Source: Mycolicibacterium moriokaense
Lineage (GTDB): Bacteria > Actinomycetota > Actinomycetes > Mycobacteriales > Mycobacteriaceae
Length of the DNA: 64,000 nt
Assembly (NCBI RefSeq): GCF_003347205.1
Contig: NZ_QQBJ01000003.1
Span: 62,001-126,000 of the forward strand
Direction: 5' to 3'
Each line of letters begins with the position of its first letter. Position 1 is the stretch's first letter. The notes beneath the pieces were generated by a model. The model did no database searches and had not been told where the DNA came from. It saw only the letters and a list, made by a program, of their open reading frames with translations. Shown here piece by piece: positions 8,708-17,635 of this stretch. Both the position numbers and the translations under genes were made by a program.

Positions 8708-9819
8708 GACAGCGCGGGAGGTTCGAGCAGGCCTTCGATGGTGCCGTGCATGACGATTCCGCTGGCGTCGGGCAGCACCCGACGCGCCACCAGGAACTCG
8801 CTGCCCATCCAGCCGTGGCGGATGAACCTGCCGAACCGCAACCGCGTGCCCGGCGCTCCGGTGGCGGCGGGCATCATCTTGATCTTCTCCAGCGCTTCCT
8901 TGACCCCGGCGCCGGTGAGCGGGCGCGCGTTGGCGATCGCGGTCATCATCAGGCGTCCGACGTCGTAGCAGTACACCGGGAAGAAGTACTCGGGCCTGCG
9001 ACCGTGGCGCGCTTCGAAGCGGTCCAGGAACTCCCGCCCGGTGAGGTTGCGCTCGTCGTACTGGTCCAGCCCGATCCAGCCCGCGAGTTGTTCGCGCCAC
9101 CACGGGCCGGTCGACGCGAACTCGAACGCCGTGGTGGTGTATCTGGGCGGCAGCCAACAGATTTCGCGCAGCGCGTCGTTCATACCGGGGATGCCGAGCC
9201 CGAAGCCTACGTGCATGACGGCGTCGGGCTTGTCGGCGGCCAGGGTGGCCATCGCCGCCCGCTTGTCGGTCTGCAGTTGCGGAATGGGCACCTCCGCGGT
9301 GATGCGCAGTCCCGCGTCGGCGCACGCCACCCTGGTCGTCCGCAGATACTCCGTGCCGATCAGCGAGTCCTCGAACGCGATGCCGACGCTGTGGCACCCG
9401 TCGAGCGCCGCGACGGCGGCCATGATGATCGGCTCCTCCTCCATCGACCCGGCGGGAAGTCCGAAAACCCAGTCGCCGAGCATGGTTTCGGTTGCCGCCA
9501 TCGTGATGCACGCGACCTCGCCGAGGTCTTCGATGTAGGGACGCAGCGCGGCGCCGTTCTCCGACACCCAGGGGCCGAAGATGACGAGCGCATCGGCTTC
9601 GACTAGTTCGGCGAAAGCCTCGCGGACCGCGCGAAAGGAACCTTTGGGCAGCCCCTGCACCGCGCGCACGACGAACTCCACCGGGCGTTCCAGCATGCCC
9701 CGCTCGAGATAGTCGTCGGCGACCAATTGCAGCGACGGCAGGATGTTCTCGTCGAAGCCGCCGCCCTCGTCGAGGTAGTCGATCAGCAGCCCGATGCGGG
9801 CCGGCGTCACGTCGCTCAT
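8704..9819 (-). CDS. Type I periplasmic-binding-protein-like (Leu/Ile/Val family) protein without signal peptide
   Basis: The ~371-residue protein has the fold pattern of branched-chain amino-acid ABC substrate-binding proteins (IGLLIDYLDEGGGFDENIL, later IFGPWVSENG and GIAFEDSLIGTEYLR). The N-terminus has no hydrophobic signal and no lipobox, so it is predicted to be cytoplasmic. No permease or ATPase gene is adjacent. The start is ATG 9819 or GTG 9822; both overlap the upstream stop. It may be a ligand sensor or an acyl-CoA/steroid carrier, but this is speculation. Confidence 0.85.
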   Translation of the reverse strand: MSDVTPARIGLLIDYLDEGGGFDENILPSLQLVADDYLERGMLERPVEFVVRAVQGLPKGSFRAVREAFAELVEADALVIFGPWVSENGAALRPYIEDLGEVACITMAATETMLGDWVFGLPAGSMEEEPIIMAAVAALDGCHSVGIAFEDSLIGTEYLRTTRVACADAGLRITAEVPIPQLQTDKRAAMATLAADKPDAVMHVGFGLGIPGMNDALREICWLPPRYTTTAFEFASTGPWWREQLAGWIGLDQYDERNLTGREFLDRFEARHGRRPEYFFPVYCYDVGRLMMTAIANARPLTGAGVKEALEKIKMMPAATGAPGTRLRFGRFIRHGWMGSEFLVARRVLPDASGIVMHGTIEGLLEPPALS

Positions 9820-10844
9820 CACATCAGCCGACTGCTCAGGCTCTGTCCCGCCTTCTGCTGCTCGACGTAGAACTGCGCGGCCTCGCGTATCGATTCGGCT
9901 GTCGGGCGGGGCGTCCAGCCGAGTTCTCGGGTCGCCTTGCTGTGATCGGCCGGCGACATGATGTGCATCAGCCGAACGCCCTTGACGTCCATCGGAAGAT
10001 CGCGCCGCAGCAGCTTGCTCGCCATCTCCATGGTCCAGCCGAAGGCGTATACGACGGCCAGCGGAATCCCGAACCGCGGCGGCTTGGCACCGGCGGCCGA
10101 CGCCGCGGTTTCGAGCATCTCGCGCATGGGCATGAAGCTCTCCGAGATGATGTAGCGCTCCCCGACGCGCCCGCGCTGCGCGGCGAGCAGAAACGCCTCG
10201 GCGACATCCTCGATGCCGACGACCTCAGCCGACACGCCGCTGACGTAGGCCGGCATCTTGCCCAGCGCCGCCATCTGCACCATCATCCCCTGGTTGGGCT
10301 GCCAGTCGCGCGGCCCATACGGGTTGGAGACACACATCGCGACGGCGGGCAGACCTCGCTCGCGGGCATAGCCCAACACCAGATCCTCGGCTTCCCGTCG
10401 CGACTCGATATACCCGCCGCCCTTGCCGGGCCAGTTGAATGCCATGTCCTCCGTGGCGGATTCGCCGTTCTCGGCGATGGCGATCGTGCCGATCGTGCTG
10501 CAGAACACGAAGCGGTCGAGGTCCGCCTCGACCGCGATGTCCAGCACGCGTCGCAGACTCTCGACGTTGGTCTCGAACAGCGGCGCCGGATCACGGAGGT
10601 AGAACCGGGTGTCCACCACGCAGTAGAACACCACGTCGCGGTCTGCCATCGCCGCCCGCATCGCGTCTACATCACGCAGGTCCCCGTAACTGCGCTCGAC
10701 GTCCAGGTCGTCGATCGCCACCGTGTTGCTGGACTTGCGCACGTACACCCGCACATCGTCGCCGCGCTCGACGAGCTTGCGCGTGACATGCGAGCCGACG
10801 AAGCCCGTCGCACCCATCACGAGGACCTTGCGCGGACTCGACAT
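9819..10844 (-). CDS. NAD-dependent epimerase/3beta-HSD-like extended SDR
   Basis: The 341-residue extended SDR carries the cofactor motif GATGFVGSH at residues 10-18 and a catalytic-loop segment FCSTIGTIAI. The expected YxxxK is replaced by YIESR, with Arg in the lysine position. The family includes 3beta-hydroxysteroid dehydrogenases and dihydroflavonol reductases. The stop overlaps the start of the next gene and the gene follows an acyl-CoA dehydrogenase pair. It probably acts on a hydroxylated acyl intermediate. The altered lysine makes activity uncertain. Confidence 0.9.
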   Translation of the reverse strand: MSSPRKVLVMGATGFVGSHVTRKLVERGDDVRVYVRKSSNTVAIDDLDVERSYGDLRDVDAMRAAMADRDVVFYCVVDTRFYLRDPAPLFETNVESLRRVLDIAVEADLDRFVFCSTIGTIAIAENGESATEDMAFNWPGKGGGYIESRREAEDLVLGYARERGLPAVAMCVSNPYGPRDWQPNQGMMVQMAALGKMPAYVSGVSAEVVGIEDVAEAFLLAAQRGRVGERYIISESFMPMREMLETAASAAGAKPPRFGIPLAVVYAFGWTMEMASKLLRRDLPMDVKGVRLMHIMSPADHSKATRELGWTPRPTAESIREAAQFYVEQQKAGQSLSSRLM

Positions 10845-12044
10845 CTAGGAGGCAACCTTCTTCTGGGCCGGCGGCGAGTAGTTCGGCTTGCCGAGGCCGA
10901 GCACGTACTGGGCGATCATGTTGCGGAACACCTCGAGCGTGCCGCCGTAGATGCCGACCAGCGGGGCGAACCGGTAGACGTACTCCGCGGCCCCGTCATC
11001 GGCGGCGCCGTCGGTCCCGATCGGCAGCGACGCGGCCGTGCCGAGGATGTCCATCAGGTCCGGCGAGATGTCACGCATCGTCTGCGCCAGCATCACGCGG
11101 CCGAAGATGCTGGTTGCCGAAAGGGACGCCTCCATCCGAGCGATGCTGCGGCCCAACCGATATGCCACCGACCCGTCGTCGATCAGTCTGCTGCCGTCTT
11201 CGCGGGACTCCGCGATCCTGGCGGCGGCCTTGTCGGCGGCGGTGGCCATGAAGCCGGCCTGGTGCATCATGATCGAGACGTCGGCCAAACCATCGGCGGC
11301 GGCCTCGACGGCCCCGTGCTCCACGTTGAGCGGTTCGCGCACCACCGTCCAGCCGTCGTTCACCTCGCCCAACCGGTATTTGTCGTCGACGCGGACGTCG
11401 CTGTAGTACACGATGTTGGTCCGGTCGCCGTCGACGGTGCGGATGCCCTGGATCTCGATGCCGGGTGAGTCGAGCGGCACCAGGAACATGGTGAGGCTCT
11501 TGTGCTTCGGCGCATCGGGGTCGGTGTTGGTGATGAGGAAGACGTACTGGCAGTTGTGCGCACCGGTGGTGAACATCTTGGAGCCGTTGATGACCCAGGA
11601 GTCGCCGTCGCGCACCGCGCGCGTCTTGCACGTGGCGACGTCGGAGCCGCCCTCGGGTTCGGTGTAGCCGAGGCACAGCCGCACCTGGCCGTTGAACACC
11701 CGCGGCATCACTTCGGCTTTCAGCTCGGGCGACCCGAACTTCTCCACCGACCGCGCGATCATCGCGGTGGTGCCGAACGTCACCCACGGCACATGCGCCC
11801 TGCGCTTCTCCAACTCCCAGATGCGCCGCCGAACCCGGCCGAAGCCGCCTTCGTCTTCCGGCTTCCACTCTCGCGTGAGGTAGCCGGCCTCGCCGAGCGC
11901 CAGATGGACGTCCTCGTTGAAGTTGTCGCCGGTCTCGCGGTCGCGCCGGATCACCTCGTCGGTGACGATTTCCCGCAGGAATTCGCGGGACTCGTGCAGG
12001 AACGCCTCGTCGTCGTCGGACAACTCCACCCGTGAGAAATCCAT
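10845..12044 (-). CDS. Acyl-CoA dehydrogenase (FadE), subunit-like partner A
   Basis: The 399-residue flavoprotein has the acyl-CoA dehydrogenase middle motif LGYTEPEGGSDV and an FAD-site region INGSKMFTTGA. At the C-terminal position where canonical enzymes read YEGT with the catalytic Glu, this one reads YGGTLEVFR, so the Glu is missing at its usual place. The ATG at 12044 overlaps the stop of the neighbouring fadE (TAATG), which indicates coupled translation. Mycobacterial steroid-type FadE proteins are known to form alpha2beta2 heterotetramers from adjacent genes, and this pair fits that arrangement. The longer open frame upstream of 12044 is a shadow of the partner gene. Confidence 0.93.
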   Translation of the reverse strand: MDFSRVELSDDDEAFLHESREFLREIVTDEVIRRDRETGDNFNEDVHLALGEAGYLTREWKPEDEGGFGRVRRRIWELEKRRAHVPWVTFGTTAMIARSVEKFGSPELKAEVMPRVFNGQVRLCLGYTEPEGGSDVATCKTRAVRDGDSWVINGSKMFTTGAHNCQYVFLITNTDPDAPKHKSLTMFLVPLDSPGIEIQGIRTVDGDRTNIVYYSDVRVDDKYRLGEVNDGWTVVREPLNVEHGAVEAAADGLADVSIMMHQAGFMATAADKAAARIAESREDGSRLIDDGSVAYRLGRSIARMEASLSATSIFGRVMLAQTMRDISPDLMDILGTAASLPIGTDGAADDGAAEYVYRFAPLVGIYGGTLEVFRNMIAQYVLGLGKPNYSPPAQKKVAS

Positions 12045-13090
12045 TACTGCTCTCCCCCGCTCTCCCGGGCAGCGACGATCTCCGCGATGTATTTCGCGCT
12101 CGCCCCCGGGTCTCCGCCAGCCAACGCCCAGCCGCGGGCGCGCACCAGGTACGCCGAGGCCGCCGCCTCCGCACTCACCCCGAGACCGCCCTGCACGTGC
12201 ACCGCCATGGTGGCCGCCTTCGACGCCTCCTCGGCCATGAACACGAACGCCGACGGCGCCAGCTCCGGCCGCTCGTCGGGTTCGTTGTCCAGGAACCACG
12301 CCGCGCGCCGCGCCAGGTTGCGTCCGCCCGCAACGGTGATCGCGATGTTGGCCAGCGGATGCGAAATGGCCTGCAGCGTGGAGATCGGCACCCCGAGCGT
12401 GTAGCGGTTCTTGGCGAACTCGGCGGCGATCGTCATCGTCTCCTCGACCAGGCCGACCAGCGCCGCCGCGGTCAGCACCCGCCACTCATCCAGGGCCCGT
12501 TGATATTCCGCGAGCGCCTCGGCGCCGCCGGCGATGACGGTGCTGCTGTCGGCCGCCGCCGGGTCCACCCACGCCATCGGCAGCTTGCCGATGTTGTCCA
12601 CCTTGACCGGGCGGGTGCCGAAGCTCAGCGCCACCACGTTGTCGCCGTCGCGCACCAGGATCCGGTCGGCGACCGAACCGCTCGGGATCAGCCGTGTCCC
12701 TGACACGCTCTGGTGCTGCGGGTCGAGTGCTGCCAACTGCTTGCCCGTCACCACGTCGGGGTCCAACGCACCCAGTCGCGCGAGCAGGCGAGCCGCCACC
12801 ACGTGGTCGATCCACGGAACCGGTGCCAGCGACCGGCCGACCTCCTCGGCCACCAGCGTCAGGTCGACCAGTGTCGCCCCGTCGCCGCCCGCCGACTCCG
12901 GCAGCGCCATGGTGGTCGCCCCCATCGCGCACAACCGCTCCCACAGGCTCTTGTCGAACCCGCTTTCCTCGGCGGCGCGCACGGTCTCGATCGGACAGTG
13001 CGTCTTGAAGAACTGCTTGTACGCCTCCTGGATCGCCTGGTGATCCTCGGAGAGGCTGTAGTCCAGCCTGCGCAGTTCGTATAAATCCAT
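12044..13090 (-). CDS. Acyl-CoA dehydrogenase (FadE), subunit-like partner B
   Basis: The 348-residue protein is shorter than a standard FadE. Its N-terminal helical domain has LSEDHQAIQEAYKQFF and its C-terminus HVQGGLGVSAEAAASAYLVR. The usual middle-domain substrate motif (YTEP) is absent and the YEGT/Glu motif is absent too. It is therefore likely the second chain of a heteromeric enzyme with the gene that overlaps its stop. It desaturates an acyl-CoA at C2-C3 if the complex is active. It follows an amidohydrolase gene with a 3-bp gap. Confidence 0.9.
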   Translation of the reverse strand: MDLYELRRLDYSLSEDHQAIQEAYKQFFKTHCPIETVRAAEESGFDKSLWERLCAMGATTMALPESAGGDGATLVDLTLVAEEVGRSLAPVPWIDHVVAARLLARLGALDPDVVTGKQLAALDPQHQSVSGTRLIPSGSVADRILVRDGDNVVALSFGTRPVKVDNIGKLPMAWVDPAAADSSTVIAGGAEALAEYQRALDEWRVLTAAALVGLVEETMTIAAEFAKNRYTLGVPISTLQAISHPLANIAITVAGGRNLARRAAWFLDNEPDERPELAPSAFVFMAEEASKAATMAVHVQGGLGVSAEAAASAYLVRARGWALAGGDPGASAKYIAEIVAARESGGEQ

Positions 13091-13093
13091 CGT

Positions 13094-13927
13094 TTAGCTT
13101 TCCTGTTCTCCGAAGAAGAATTCAGCGGCGTTGTTGTACAGGTAGTTGTCCGCCACATCGGCGGGCAGATCCAGCGCGATCGCCTCGGGCACCACGCGAC
13201 GCATGCGCAGCACCGGCCAGTCGGACGCGTAGATGACCTTGTTCTTGCCGCGGGTCCGCATGAAGTGCAGAAGGCTTTCCGGCAGCCGCTTGGGCGACCA
13301 CGCCGAGGTCATCAGCCGCAGGTTCTGGTACTTGATCATCAGCCGGATCGCGATGTCCCACCACGGATCTGCGCCGTGGATCATGCACAGCTTGAGTTCG
13401 GGGAAGCGGACGCAGACCCGGTCGAGGTGTATCGGGTTCTGCACCTCACCCGGGATGGGCGGGCCCGGCAGACCGGTGTTGATGCACAACGGCAACCCGA
13501 TCTCGGCGCACTTGGTGTAGAGCGGATAGTAGACCGCATCGCTGGGCGGGTACTGGCCGTCACCCCAGAAGCTGGGCCCCACAACGGCATACGCCACCGG
13601 CAGGTCGGCGACGACGGCGGTGAGCTCACGCAGTGACGGCATCGGCTTGAGCAGGTTGACGCCCCCCATCGCCAGCTTGAACCGGTCCGGCCTGGCTTCG
13701 ACGAACTTGCGCGCGGTGACCGACGGCTTGGCGAGGTTGTCCATCAGGATCGCCTTCGCCACGCCCTGCTCGTCCATTTCGTCGAGCAGTGCGCCCAAAT
13801 CGACGGGGGCGAACATCGACTCAGGACCCTTGAAGTAGTCGTCACGCACTTTCAGCATCCAGGTCGGTTGTTGCTCGGTCTCGCCGAAATGCACGTTGAC
13901 CAGGCAATCGATGGCCTTGTGTGTCAT
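13094..13927 (-). CDS. Amidohydrolase-2 family metal-dependent hydrolase/decarboxylase (short form)
   Basis: The 277-residue protein has a TIM-barrel amidohydrolase-2 pattern: a DCLVNVHFGE start, PVAYAVVGPSFW, LCMIHGADPWWD and a C-terminal YASDWP motif carrying the metal-site Asp. The usual N-terminal HxH is not obvious. The family includes ACMSD-like and resorcylate-type decarboxylases and hydrolases acting on C-C or C-N bonds. The ATG overlaps the upstream fadD stop by 4 bp. A larger 404-residue relative lies two genes upstream, so the operon contains a pair of these enzymes. Confidence 0.87.
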   Translation of the reverse strand: MTHKAIDCLVNVHFGETEQQPTWMLKVRDDYFKGPESMFAPVDLGALLDEMDEQGVAKAILMDNLAKPSVTARKFVEARPDRFKLAMGGVNLLKPMPSLRELTAVVADLPVAYAVVGPSFWGDGQYPPSDAVYYPLYTKCAEIGLPLCINTGLPGPPIPGEVQNPIHLDRVCVRFPELKLCMIHGADPWWDIAIRLMIKYQNLRLMTSAWSPKRLPESLLHFMRTRGKNKVIYASDWPVLRMRRVVPEAIALDLPADVADNYLYNNAAEFFFGEQES

Positions 13928-15543
13928 GTCAGTGCCCGTTCCGTCGCTTGGCTTTTCGCCCATCGGTAGTCGGCCTTGCCGTTGCCGAGGCGGCGAACCT
14001 TCTCGACGACGATGAACTCCTTGGGCACCTTGAACCTGGCGAGGTTCTCGATGCATGAGGCGCGCAGCGCCTCGGTCTCGACCGTAGCCTCCGGATGGGT
14101 CTGCACCAGCGCGACGATCTCCTGCCCCCACCGATCGCTGTCGCGGCCGACCACCAGGGCGTCGGCGACTCCCGGACACGCCCGCAGCACCGCCTCGACC
14201 TCTTCGACGAAGACTTTCTCACCGCCGGTGTTGACCACCAGCGAGTCGCGTCCGTACAGGCGCAATGTGCCGTCGGCGTCCAGGGACGCGCGATCGCCCG
14301 ACACCACGACACGCTGCCCGTCGACGACGGGGAAGGTCTTGCGTGTCGCGTCGGCATCGTCGAAGTAGCCCAGCGGAATCCGACCGGTGCGCACCACCCA
14401 GCCGATCTCCGGGTCGCCGGGTGCGACGAACCTCGTCATGTCGTCGGAGACCAGCGTGCCGCCCTCCCGCAGGTCGAAGGTGTCCCGATGGGAACCCCGC
14501 TGGTTGTGCCCGAACCCCATGTTTCCGGTCTCCGACGATCCGTAGCCGTTGATGATCGTCAGCTGCGGAAGCTTCTCCAGCAGCGCGCTGACATGTTTGG
14601 GATTGGTTGCCGCGCCACCGGTTCCAATCGCATACAGCGAGGACAGCTCGTAACTGTTGGCGTTCAGCTCCTCGATGAGCGGCGCCGCGTAGGCATCGCC
14701 GACCATCGTCATCATGCCGACCTTCTCGCGCTCCGCGGTCTGCCACACCAGGGCCGGGTTGAACTTGTTCCGATCGTCGTAGAGCACGACGGGCAGCCCG
14801 GCCAGCGTCCCGGAGAACACCGTCCACAGTCCCGCCGCATGCATCAGTGGCGACACCGCGAACCACGGCGCGCCCCCGTTGCGCCGCACCTTGTCGTGGA
14901 TCTCGCCGGCCGACTCGTGGTCCGCGCCGACCATCGACGACACGTAGGTGTCGCTCTGGCGCCACAGCACACCTTTCGGACGTCCGGTGGTGCCGCCGGT
15001 GCAGTACATGATGACGTCGTCGGGCGATCCGGCGATCCGGCGATCCGGATCTCCCTGCGCCACAGCGTCGTCGAGGTCGACGGCGCCGTCGAGATCGAGG
15101 CCGTCACTGCCGTCGTCGACGGAGATGAGCAGGTCAGCATCGAGCGACGCCAGGACGTCGGCGAACTTCGCGCCGAGCGCGCGGTGATAGATGACGGCGC
15201 GCGGCTTGACGTAGGCGAGCAGGTCGGAGACCTCGCGCGGGGTGTAGTGGTGGTTGACGTTCACCGGGACGGTTCGCGCCTTGAGGCAGCCGATCACCAT
15301 CTCGGGATAGCGGTCGTTGTACATGATCAGCGCGACGCGATCCTGGCCGCACTCCCAGTTGTCCAGCCCGTCGCGCTCGTCGTGCGCACCGAAACCTCTG
15401 TCCGCCAGGAAGTTCGCCAGTCGGCGGGTGCGCACCGCCATCTCGCCGTAGCTGGTGCGGCGATCACCGCACACCGTCATGGCCCGGTCCCCGATGACGT
15501 CAGCGATGGCGTCGACGACATCGCCTATCGTCCACTCACCCAC
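13924..15543 (-). CDS. Acyl-CoA synthetase (FadD/ANL)
   Basis: The 539-residue AMP-forming synthetase shows YCTGGTTGRPKGVLW (A3 phosphate loop), INGYGSSETGNMG (A5), and a C-terminal domain with GRDSLVVNTGGEKVFVEEVE and RLGNGKADYRW with the catalytic lysine. It closely resembles the partial FadD at the left edge and may be its paralogue. It uses a GTG start. The stop overlaps the short amidohydrolase gene. It would activate an acid intermediate for beta-oxidation-type steps. Confidence 0.95.
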   Translation of the reverse strand: MGEWTIGDVVDAIADVIGDRAMTVCGDRRTSYGEMAVRTRRLANFLADRGFGAHDERDGLDNWECGQDRVALIMYNDRYPEMVIGCLKARTVPVNVNHHYTPREVSDLLAYVKPRAVIYHRALGAKFADVLASLDADLLISVDDGSDGLDLDGAVDLDDAVAQGDPDRRIAGSPDDVIMYCTGGTTGRPKGVLWRQSDTYVSSMVGADHESAGEIHDKVRRNGGAPWFAVSPLMHAAGLWTVFSGTLAGLPVVLYDDRNKFNPALVWQTAEREKVGMMTMVGDAYAAPLIEELNANSYELSSLYAIGTGGAATNPKHVSALLEKLPQLTIINGYGSSETGNMGFGHNQRGSHRDTFDLREGGTLVSDDMTRFVAPGDPEIGWVVRTGRIPLGYFDDADATRKTFPVVDGQRVVVSGDRASLDADGTLRLYGRDSLVVNTGGEKVFVEEVEAVLRACPGVADALVVGRDSDRWGQEIVALVQTHPEATVETEALRASCIENLARFKVPKEFIVVEKVRRLGNGKADYRWAKSQATERALT

Positions 15544-15560
15544 CGTCTAGGCTCCCCGCG

Positions 15561-16775
15561 TCATGCCGGAACGTGGACGCCGAGCAGTTCAAGGGCATTG
15601 TCCCGCATCACCTTCCGAGTGTCCTCGGCACTGAACTCCGGGAACTGCGGAATGTCCGCGGTGAACGACATCGGATCCGCGAGCCCCTCTCCATGCGGCC
15701 AGTCGGAGCCGAACAGGATCTTGTCCACCCCGATGGTCTCGGCCAGCAGCTTCACATCGTCCTCGTAGTACGGCGCGATCCACACGTTGTTGCGCAGCTG
15801 CTCGACGGGATCTTCCTTGTAGTGGTAAGGCGCGGTGTTGGCCGACTTCTTCAGTCGCTTGACCAGCCGGTAGACGAAGTATGAGCCGTTTTCGATGCTG
15901 GCCACCTTCAGCGTGGGATGCCGAGTGAAGACCTGGTGGACGATCATCGACGCCATCGCATCGTGGATCGCGCGGTCGTCGAGCAGCACCTGATCCAGTG
16001 GATCCTTCTTCCCGAAGCCCTCGAACGTCGCCTGGCCACCCCACAGCGCCGCGATCGCGAGGTAACCGCTGTCGGAGAGGTGGAAGACCACCGGGACGCC
16101 GGCCTCGGCCAGCCGTGCCCACACGGGGTCGTGCACCGGGTCACCCAGCGAGCGCGGCTTCACGCGCCCTGGCACCGGGGCGGGCCGCACGCACACGATC
16201 TTGGCGCCGCGCCCCAGCACGAACTCGACCTCCTCGACCGCCTTGTCGGGATCGGCCAGCGAAATGATGGGCGCTGACAGGAACCGATGATCGGGCCGAT
16301 CGAAACCCCAGTCCTCGTCCAGCCATTGGTTGAACGCGTGCACCGAGACCATCGTCGCCTCGATGTCGTTCTTCAGGGCCTCCTCCACACCGCACGCGAA
16401 GGTCGGCAGCATGAACACCGTCTCGAGGTTCTGCTTGTCCAGGAACTTCACCCGGGCGTCGCGGTTCTGGTATTCGGGGTGATCCGCGAGCCGGTCGACC
16501 TTCATCAGCGACGCCGGGTCCACACCCTCGGGGATCTCGCCGCGGAACAACAGATCCAGACAGCCCGGCTCGATGATCGGGTCGAATGTCGGGTTCGGGA
16601 TGAACTGGTTGACCACACCGCCCATCACGGCGAAGGTGCGCTTGCCCTCGGTGAGCATCTGCACACCGCGCCGCTTGAACTCCTTGGGCAGATACCGGGT
16701 GAAGGAGTCCACGGGCTCGTAATAGTGGTTGTCGACGTCGATGGCCCGATAGTCCAGAGTCTGCTCTGTTGTCAT
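15561..16775 (-). CDS. Amidohydrolase-2 family protein (long form)
   Basis: The 404-residue protein starts with AIDVDNHYYEPVDSF, where the usual HxH metal pair appears as DNHYYE, and ends with ILFGSDWPHGEG, the conserved Asp/His strand of the amidohydrolase-2 barrel. A second metal-region histidine lies in VVFHLSDSGY. Mycobacteria carry many such proteins of unknown substrate. Decarboxylase or C-C hydrolase activity is plausible. The start codon overlaps the stop of the crotonase gene (ATGA), so it belongs to the same leftward transcript. Confidence 0.9.
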   Translation of the reverse strand: MTTEQTLDYRAIDVDNHYYEPVDSFTRYLPKEFKRRGVQMLTEGKRTFAVMGGVVNQFIPNPTFDPIIEPGCLDLLFRGEIPEGVDPASLMKVDRLADHPEYQNRDARVKFLDKQNLETVFMLPTFACGVEEALKNDIEATMVSVHAFNQWLDEDWGFDRPDHRFLSAPIISLADPDKAVEEVEFVLGRGAKIVCVRPAPVPGRVKPRSLGDPVHDPVWARLAEAGVPVVFHLSDSGYLAIAALWGGQATFEGFGKKDPLDQVLLDDRAIHDAMASMIVHQVFTRHPTLKVASIENGSYFVYRLVKRLKKSANTAPYHYKEDPVEQLRNNVWIAPYYEDDVKLLAETIGVDKILFGSDWPHGEGLADPMSFTADIPQFPEFSAEDTRKVMRDNALELLGVHVPA

Positions 16776-17590
16776 GTGACCTCCTCCAGCGGCGGGAAGT
16801 TCGGTGTTCGTTTCTCGAAGAATGCGGTGATGCCCTCGATGAAGTCGGGACGTTGCATGGACTCGTGCATCAGCTTTTCCGCGCGATCACTGGCGTCGAA
16901 CACATCCCGCATGGTGTCTGCGTACACCTGTTGCTTGATCACCGCCAGGGAACTCGGTGCGCAGTTCGCGGCGATGTCCTCGGCGTAGGCGATCGCGCGG
17001 GGCAGCAGGTCCTCGGGCGGCACGACATAGTTGACGAGGCCCAGCGTGGCGGCCTCCTCGGCGCGAAACACGCGGCCGGACAGCAGCAGGTCCATCGCCA
17101 CGCCCCAACCGACCACCCGCGGCAGTATCCAGCTGATGCCGTATTCGGCGATCAGACCGCGACGGGCGAATGACGTGGTGAACTTCGCGCCCTCGGCAGC
17201 GAAGCGGACGTCGCACATCAGCGCCTGGGTCAGCCCGATACCGGCGCAGGCCCCGTTGATGGCGGCGATGACCGGCTTGCGCAGCGTCGCGACGAAGTGC
17301 GGATGCCGCTCGCCCACCAGCGTGCTGACGTCGGTTTCACCGTTGGTGCCGGCCTTCTCGATCGACGACAGATCCCCCATGTCGGCGCCGACACAGAACG
17401 CCCGCCCGGCGCCGGTGACGACGATCGCCCGCACGTTCGGGTCGGCCTCTGCCGCGTCGAGCAGGGAGTAGAACTTGGCCGCCAGGCCGCCGCCCCACCC
17501 GTTCATCCGCTCGGGCCGGTTGAGGGTCAGCAGGGCTACACCGGTGTCTCGTAGCTCGTAGAGAACCGGGGCGTCAGCACTCACAGGCAC
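16772..17590 (-). CDS. Enoyl-CoA hydratase/isomerase family protein
   Basis: The 272-residue crotonase has the oxyanion-hole segments AFCVGADMGDL and INGACAGIGLTQALMCD, and the helix RGLIAEYGISWILPR with an acidic residue in the catalytic region. It adds water to, or isomerises, an enoyl-CoA. The GTG start lies 1 bp from an operator-like repeat at 17592, so this gene probably opens its own leaderless or nearly leaderless transcript. The next gene overlaps its stop. Confidence 0.93.
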   Translation of the reverse strand: MPVSADAPVLYELRDTGVALLTLNRPERMNGWGGGLAAKFYSLLDAAEADPNVRAIVVTGAGRAFCVGADMGDLSSIEKAGTNGETDVSTLVGERHPHFVATLRKPVIAAINGACAGIGLTQALMCDVRFAAEGAKFTTSFARRGLIAEYGISWILPRVVGWGVAMDLLLSGRVFRAEEAATLGLVNYVVPPEDLLPRAIAYAEDIAANCAPSSLAVIKQQVYADTMRDVFDASDRAEKLMHESMQRPDFIEGITAFFEKRTPNFPPLEEVT

Positions 17591-17591
17591 T

Positions 17592-17610
17592 TACTGTACA
17601 CCTTTCGGTA
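17592..17610. promoter_or_regulatory. TetR-type operator copy 4 (degenerate)
   Basis: TACTGTACACCTTTCGGTA keeps the outer bases TACTGTA and C-GGTA of the 19-bp palindrome. It sits between the DapA-like gene and the crotonase that starts at 17590. Its exact position before a start codon makes it likely to be functional despite weak symmetry. Confidence 0.5.
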
Positions 17611-17635
17611 TTACCTTCCGCACCAGCCGCCCGAC

